From an uncultured Bacilli bacterium (GTDB taxonomy: Bacteria; Bacillota_I; Bacilli_A; RF39; UBA660): a stretch of DNA of 9,013 nucleotides. Below the pieces are notes generated by a model. The model was not told the DNA's origin. It made no database searches and worked only from the letters and a program-made list of their open reading frames with translations. The position numbers and the translations under genes were made by a program. Position 1 is the first letter of the stretch. Every line of letters begins with the position of its first letter. The stretch is taken from positions 1 through 9,013 of the forward strand of contig CAKOSE010000032.1 of assembly GCA_934102055.1 (NCBI GenBank), written 5' to 3'. Shown piece by piece: positions 5,814-9,013 of this stretch.

Positions 5814-8750
5814 ATGTATTTAAAAGAGATAAAGGCTAGTGGTTTTAAGTCTTTTGCTGATCAAATTAATTTAAATTTAGATGACAATATTACGTGTATT
5901 GTTGGTCCGAATGGAAGTGGTAAGAGTAATATTGTTGATGCTGTTAAATGGGTTATGGGGGAACAATCTGTTAAGACATTACGTGGTTCTAGTAATATGG
6001 CTGATGTTATTTTTTCTGGTTCTAAGAGCAGAAAACCTCTTAATCTTGCTTCTGTTACTCTTGTGTTTGATAATAGTGATTCTTATTTAAAGGTTCCATA
6101 TACTGAGATATCTATAACACGTAAGGTATATAGAAGTGGTGAAAATGAGTATTTTATTAATAATACTAAGTGTCGTTTAAAGGATACTTTGGATTTGTTT
6201 TTAGATAGTGGTATTGGGAAGTATGCTTTTAATATTATATCTCAAGGAGAGGTTGCTAATATTATTAATAGTTCTCCTTATGATAGACGTGCTATATTTG
6301 AGGAGGCTGCAGGAGTTTTAAAATATAAAAAAAGGAAAGAGGAAGCACTTCGTAAACTTGATAAGACTAATGAGAATATGACTAGGGTAAGAGATATTAT
6401 AATGGAACTTGATACTCAGGTTGAGCCTCTTAGGGTTCAAAGAGAAGATGCTCTTAAGTATTTAGAATATAATGAAAAATTAAGTAAACTTGAAATTGCT
6501 TTAATTGCATATGATTTAGATAAGTTAAATAATACATTTCATGAAAATGAAAGATTAATTGAAAGTACTGAGCTTGAAATAGCTAAGCTTATGGGAAGTT
6601 CTTCGTCTTATGATATCGATTTAGAAAGGTATAAGAAAGATTTATATAAGATAAATGAAGAGATTGCTAGTCTTAATAAAAAGTATATTGAATATACTAA
6701 AGAACTTGAAATGCTTAATGGTAAAAAGAATATTTTAAATGAAAGAAGTAAGTATGATAGTAATGATCTTAAGGTTCATGAGAGTATTACTAGTTTAAAA
6801 GAAAAAAGTTTATCACTTTCTAATGAAGAGAAGTTTATTTCTAGTGATATAGAAATATTTAATAATGAGAAGGATTCTGTTAATAGGGAGCTTTCTATTG
6901 TACAAAGGGAACTTGATGCAAAGGCTTCTTTAAGGAAAGATCTTGAAGATGAAATATCTTCTTATAATAAGAAAATAACTGATATTAGTTATAAGATAAA
7001 ATATCTTACTGATTATATAGAACAAGGTGGTTCTGCTTCTTTAAATGTTAAGAGGGTTTTATCTAATCCAAAACTTTCTGGTATTCATAATACTGTTTCT
7101 AATTTGATTGAGGTTAGTGATGAGTATATGCTTGCGGTTCAGGTTTCTCTTGGGGGTGCTAGTGATTATGTTGTGGTGGATAGACCAGAAAATGCAAAGA
7201 GTGCTATTAACTTTTTAAAAGAGAATAATTTAGGAAGAGTAACTTTTTATCCTCTTAGTGTTATTAAACCGAGATTTATAGATGATGAGGTTCTTTCTGT
7301 TTTAAGAAGGGAAAATGGTTTTATTGATGTACTTGCAAATGTTGTGTCATGTGATGAAAATTATAATTATATAATTAGAAATTTACTTGGAAATGTTATT
7401 CTTACAAGTAATATAGATAGTGCTAATCATATAAGTAAGATTATTAATAATAGATATAAGGTTGTTACCTTAACAGGAGAGGTTATTAATGTTGGAGGTT
7501 CTATTACTGGAGGTAAGGTAAAGACTAGTTCTATTATTAAGGATAAGTATGAGCTTGAACATCTTTCAAGGGAAAAAGTTGTTGTAGAAAAGGAACTTGA
7601 AAGTGTTAGGACTAAATATGATGAGGCTGATAATTCTTATAAAAACTTGCAAGATAAGATTTTTAATATTTCTAAGAGTGTTGTAGTTATTGATGAAAAG
7701 ATTAATTCTAAAAAAGAACAACTTGAAAAGGTTATTTCTCAGATAGAAAAGATTAATAATGATTTAAGTAGTTTAGAAGGTGTTATTAATAATACTCTTA
7801 GTAATCAAGAAGAAGAGGTAATGGAAGAATATTATAAGGTAATGGCTTTAAAGGAGGAAACTCTTAAGAAGTCGAAGGTTAAGCTTTCTGAAAAGGAAAA
7901 ACTAGAGGCTAAAATAGATGAGGTAGAAGCATCTTTTAGGATTAATAATTCATCTCTTAGAGGTCTTGAATCAAAGCTTAAAGAGTATGAACTTGTTAAT
8001 ACTAAGTCTAGTGTTAAAATGGATAATTTGCTTAATATTCTTAGTGAAACTTATCAAATGACTTTTGAAAAAGCAAAGGAAAAATATATATTAGAGATTG
8101 ATGAGGATATTGCAAGGAAAAGTGTTAATGAGTATAAGAGGATTCTTAAAGATATAGGTCCTGTTAATGTTGGTGCAATTGAAGAATATGAAAAGGTTAG
8201 TACTAGATATGAGTTTTTAAAGAAACAAAGTACTGATCTTGAAGAGGCTTCTAATAGTTTGATGGAAATTATTAAGGAACTTGATGAGGTTATGAAGGAG
8301 GATTTTTTAAATTCTTTTAAGCAGGTTCAGCTTGAGTTTGATAAAGTATTTAAGTCTTTGTTTGGAGGAGGAGAGGCTAAACTTAGTCTTACTGATAGTA
8401 AAGATATTTTAGGAACAGGGATTTTAATTAATGTTACTCCTCCGGGAAAGAAATTATCTAGTATTAATCTTTTATCTGGTGGTGAAAAAACTCTTACTGC
8501 GATTAGTTTGCTTTTTGCTATACTTAATATAAAAGATATACCATTTTGTTTATTTGATGAAGTGGAAGCAGCTTTAGATGAGGCAAATGTTGATAGATTT
8601 GGTAATTATCTTAAAAATTATAATGGTAAGACTCAGTTAATTATAATTACTCATAAAAAGAAAACAATGGAATATGCTAATACTTTATATGGTATTACTA
8701 TGCAAGAGTCTGGAGTTTCTAAACTTGTTAGTGTTAAACTTATTGATTAG
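5814..8750 (+). CDS. smc: Chromosome partition/condensin ATPase SMC
   Basis: SMC dimerises at its hinge, joins ScpA/ScpB and extrudes DNA loops to compact and segregate the chromosome. The 978-aa product is complete: MYLKEIKASGFKSFAD start, Walker A GPNGSGKS (31-38), Q-loop SQGEV (143-147), first coiled coil from about 170 to 415, hinge about 420-570 (GIHNTVSNLI to GGSITGG), second coiled coil about 575-840, signature LSGGEKT (887-893), Walker B CLFDEVEAALDEAN (912-925) and H-loop H947. ATG at 5814 gives the canonical N-terminus; GTG at 5805 would add three residues and has no properly spaced ribosome binding site. The site for the ATG is poor (AGGA at 5800-5803, 10 bases away). The protein is about 200 aa shorter than B. 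subtilis SMC (about 1186 aa). Both arms are shortened while the heads and hinge are intact. Neighbours are not the usual rnc and ftsY. Confidence 0.97.
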   Translation: MYLKEIKASGFKSFADQINLNLDDNITCIVGPNGSGKSNIVDAVKWVMGEQSVKTLRGSSNMADVIFSGSKSRKPLNLASVTLVFDNSDSYLKVPYTEISITRKVYRSGENEYFINNTKCRLKDTLDLFLDSGIGKYAFNIISQGEVANIINSSPYDRRAIFEEAAGVLKYKKRKEEALRKLDKTNENMTRVRDIIMELDTQVEPLRVQREDALKYLEYNEKLSKLEIALIAYDLDKLNNTFHENERLIESTELEIAKLMGSSSSYDIDLERYKKDLYKINEEIASLNKKYIEYTKELEMLNGKKNILNERSKYDSNDLKVHESITSLKEKSLSLSNEEKFISSDIEIFNNEKDSVNRELSIVQRELDAKASLRKDLEDEISSYNKKITDISYKIKYLTDYIEQGGSASLNVKRVLSNPKLSGIHNTVSNLIEVSDEYMLAVQVSLGGASDYVVVDRPENAKSAINFLKENNLGRVTFYPLSVIKPRFIDDEVLSVLRRENGFIDVLANVVSCDENYNYIIRNLLGNVILTSNIDSANHISKIINNRYKVVTLTGEVINVGGSITGGKVKTSSIIKDKYELEHLSREKVVVEKELESVRTKYDEADNSYKNLQDKIFNISKSVVVIDEKINSKKEQLEKVISQIEKINNDLSSLEGVINNTLSNQEEEVMEEYYKVMALKEETLKKSKVKLSEKEKLEAKIDEVEASFRINNSSLRGLESKLKEYELVNTKSSVKMDNLLNILSETYQMTFEKAKEKYILEIDEDIARKSVNEYKRILKDIGPVNVGAIEEYEKVSTRYEFLKKQSTDLEEASNSLMEIIKELDEVMKEDFLNSFKQVQLEFDKVFKSLFGGGEAKLSLTDSKDILGTGILINVTPPGKKLSSINLLSGGEKTLTAISLLFAILNIKDIPFCLFDEVEAALDEANVDRFGNYLKNYNGKTQLIIITHKKKTMEYANTLYGITMQESGVSKLVSVKLID

Positions 8751-8820
8751 GAAAGTAATAAGTAAAAAAATAAATTTATATACTTTGTAATGTTTGAGAT
8801 AAGTATAGTTTATAGAATAT

Positions 8821-8861
8821 AAAAATTGGTATAAGAGAATAGTGAAACTCTTATACTTTTT
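8821..8861 (+). terminator. Rho-independent terminator after smc
   Basis: GTATAAGAG (8829-8837) and CTCTTATAC (8848-8856) form a perfect 9-bp stem around a 10-base loop, followed by five T (8857-8861) and preceded by an A-run. It starts about 78 bases after the smc stop. The 8751-8820 stretch before it is AT-rich and shows no gene. Confidence 0.85.
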
Positions 8862-8869
8862 GTATGGTT

Positions 8870-8881
8870 AAATCTAGATTT
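8870..8881. promoter_or_regulatory. Perfect 12-bp palindrome upstream of a promoter (possible operator)
   Basis: AAATCTAGATTT is a perfect palindrome centred 53 bases from a second one at 8922-8935, with the promoter -35 and -10 between them. Its outer AAAT/ATTT arms match those of the second site, while the core differs. Binding by a dimeric regulator is inference. Confidence 0.35.
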
Positions 8882-8887
8882 GGTCAT

Positions 8888-8916
8888 TTTACAAGCTTTC
8901 TTAAATGGTTTATAGT
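8888..8916 (+). promoter_or_regulatory. SigA-type promoter of the right-edge gene
   Basis: TTTACA (8888-8893) and TATAGT (8911-8916) are separated by 17 bases, each one mismatch from consensus. The start site would be around 8923, leaving a leader of about 45 bases that includes the ribosome binding site AAGGAAGG (8953-8960). Confidence 0.7.
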
Positions 8917-8921
8917 GAAAT

Positions 8922-8935
8922 AAATGAATTCATTT
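8922..8935. promoter_or_regulatory. Perfect 14-bp palindrome over the predicted start site (possible operator)
   Basis: AAATGAATTCATTT is perfectly self-complementary and covers the predicted transcription start of the right-edge gene, a position where bound protein would block RNA polymerase. In RNA its arms are too AT-rich and lack a loop, so action as a DNA site is more likely than as a hairpin. Confidence 0.4.
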
Positions 8936-8967
8936 GTAAGAAAAAAACTGTAAAGGAAGGTAATAAA

Positions 8968-9013
8968 ATGACAAATAATATAAATAATATTCCTATGTTA
9001 GATAGGATAACTA
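8968..9013 (+). CDS. 5' end of an unidentified gene, cut by the window edge
   Basis: ATG at 8968 follows a strong ribosome binding site AAGGAAGG (8953-8960, 7 bases upstream) and a good promoter. The first 15 residues read MTNNINNIPMLDRIT and remain open to the window end. This is too short to assign a family. It is separated from smc by a terminator, so it is an independent transcription unit. The usual smc partner ftsY cannot be recognised in these residues. Confidence 0.7.
   Translation, partial: MTNNINNIPMLDRIT

Noticed and set aside
5791..5823. Ten-codon frame MTYRMWIVCI beginning at the predicted smc transcript start and overlapping the smc start codon
   Set aside because: It has no ribosome binding site, and such short frames are common by chance. 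A leaderless leader peptide is possible but unsupported.
8794..8823. Possible promoter TTGAGA, 18 bases, TATAAA just before the post-smc hairpin
   Set aside because: Its start would fall on the terminator hairpin itself, leaving only a tiny transcript; AT-rich sequence gives such matches by chance.
1..9013. CRISPR arrays, tRNA, rRNA or riboswitches
   Set aside because: I saw no regularly spaced repeats, no tRNA-like cloverleaf or CCA end, no rRNA motifs, and leaders are too short for a riboswitch.

Overview
The window is AT-rich DNA from a low-GC Gram-positive bacterium (Bacillota). Support comes from an RNase J gene, a dnaG-rpoD-trmK gene order known from Bacilli, AGGAGG-type ribosome binding sites, and TATAAT promoters. 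TGG encodes tryptophan at conserved sites, and four consecutive genes end in TGA, so the code is the standard bacterial one and not the Mycoplasma/Spiroplasma code. The strong AT bias and short intergenic gaps fit a reduced-genome Bacilli lineage, such as uncultured gut RF39/Erysipelotrichales-type organisms. That placement is inference.

Layout: (1) Bases 1-72 look like the right end of an insertion sequence, with the last ten transposase codons and a short tail. (2) Bases 90-1760, minus strand, encode a complete RNase J. (3) Bases 1761-1904 are a divergent promoter region firing rnjA leftward and dnaG rightward. (4) Bases 1905-5729 are a tightly packed four-gene operon: dnaG (primase), rpoD (housekeeping sigma factor), trmK (tRNA m1A22 methyltransferase) and an unrecognised 120-aa protein. 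Each junction overlaps by 1 or 4 bases, and a U-tailed hairpin follows. (5) Bases 5814-8750 encode a complete but short (978 aa) SMC chromosome-organising ATPase with its own extended -10 promoter. (6) Bases 8751-8967 hold a clear terminator, then a good promoter flanked by two perfect palindromes, leading into (7) an unidentified gene cut by the window edge.

The genes are core housekeeping: replication priming, transcription initiation, tRNA modification, RNA decay and chromosome segregation. I see no convincing novel multi-gene system. The items most worth following up are the palindrome-flanked promoter at the right end, the unknown 120-aa protein in the primase/sigma operon, and the shortened SMC arms.
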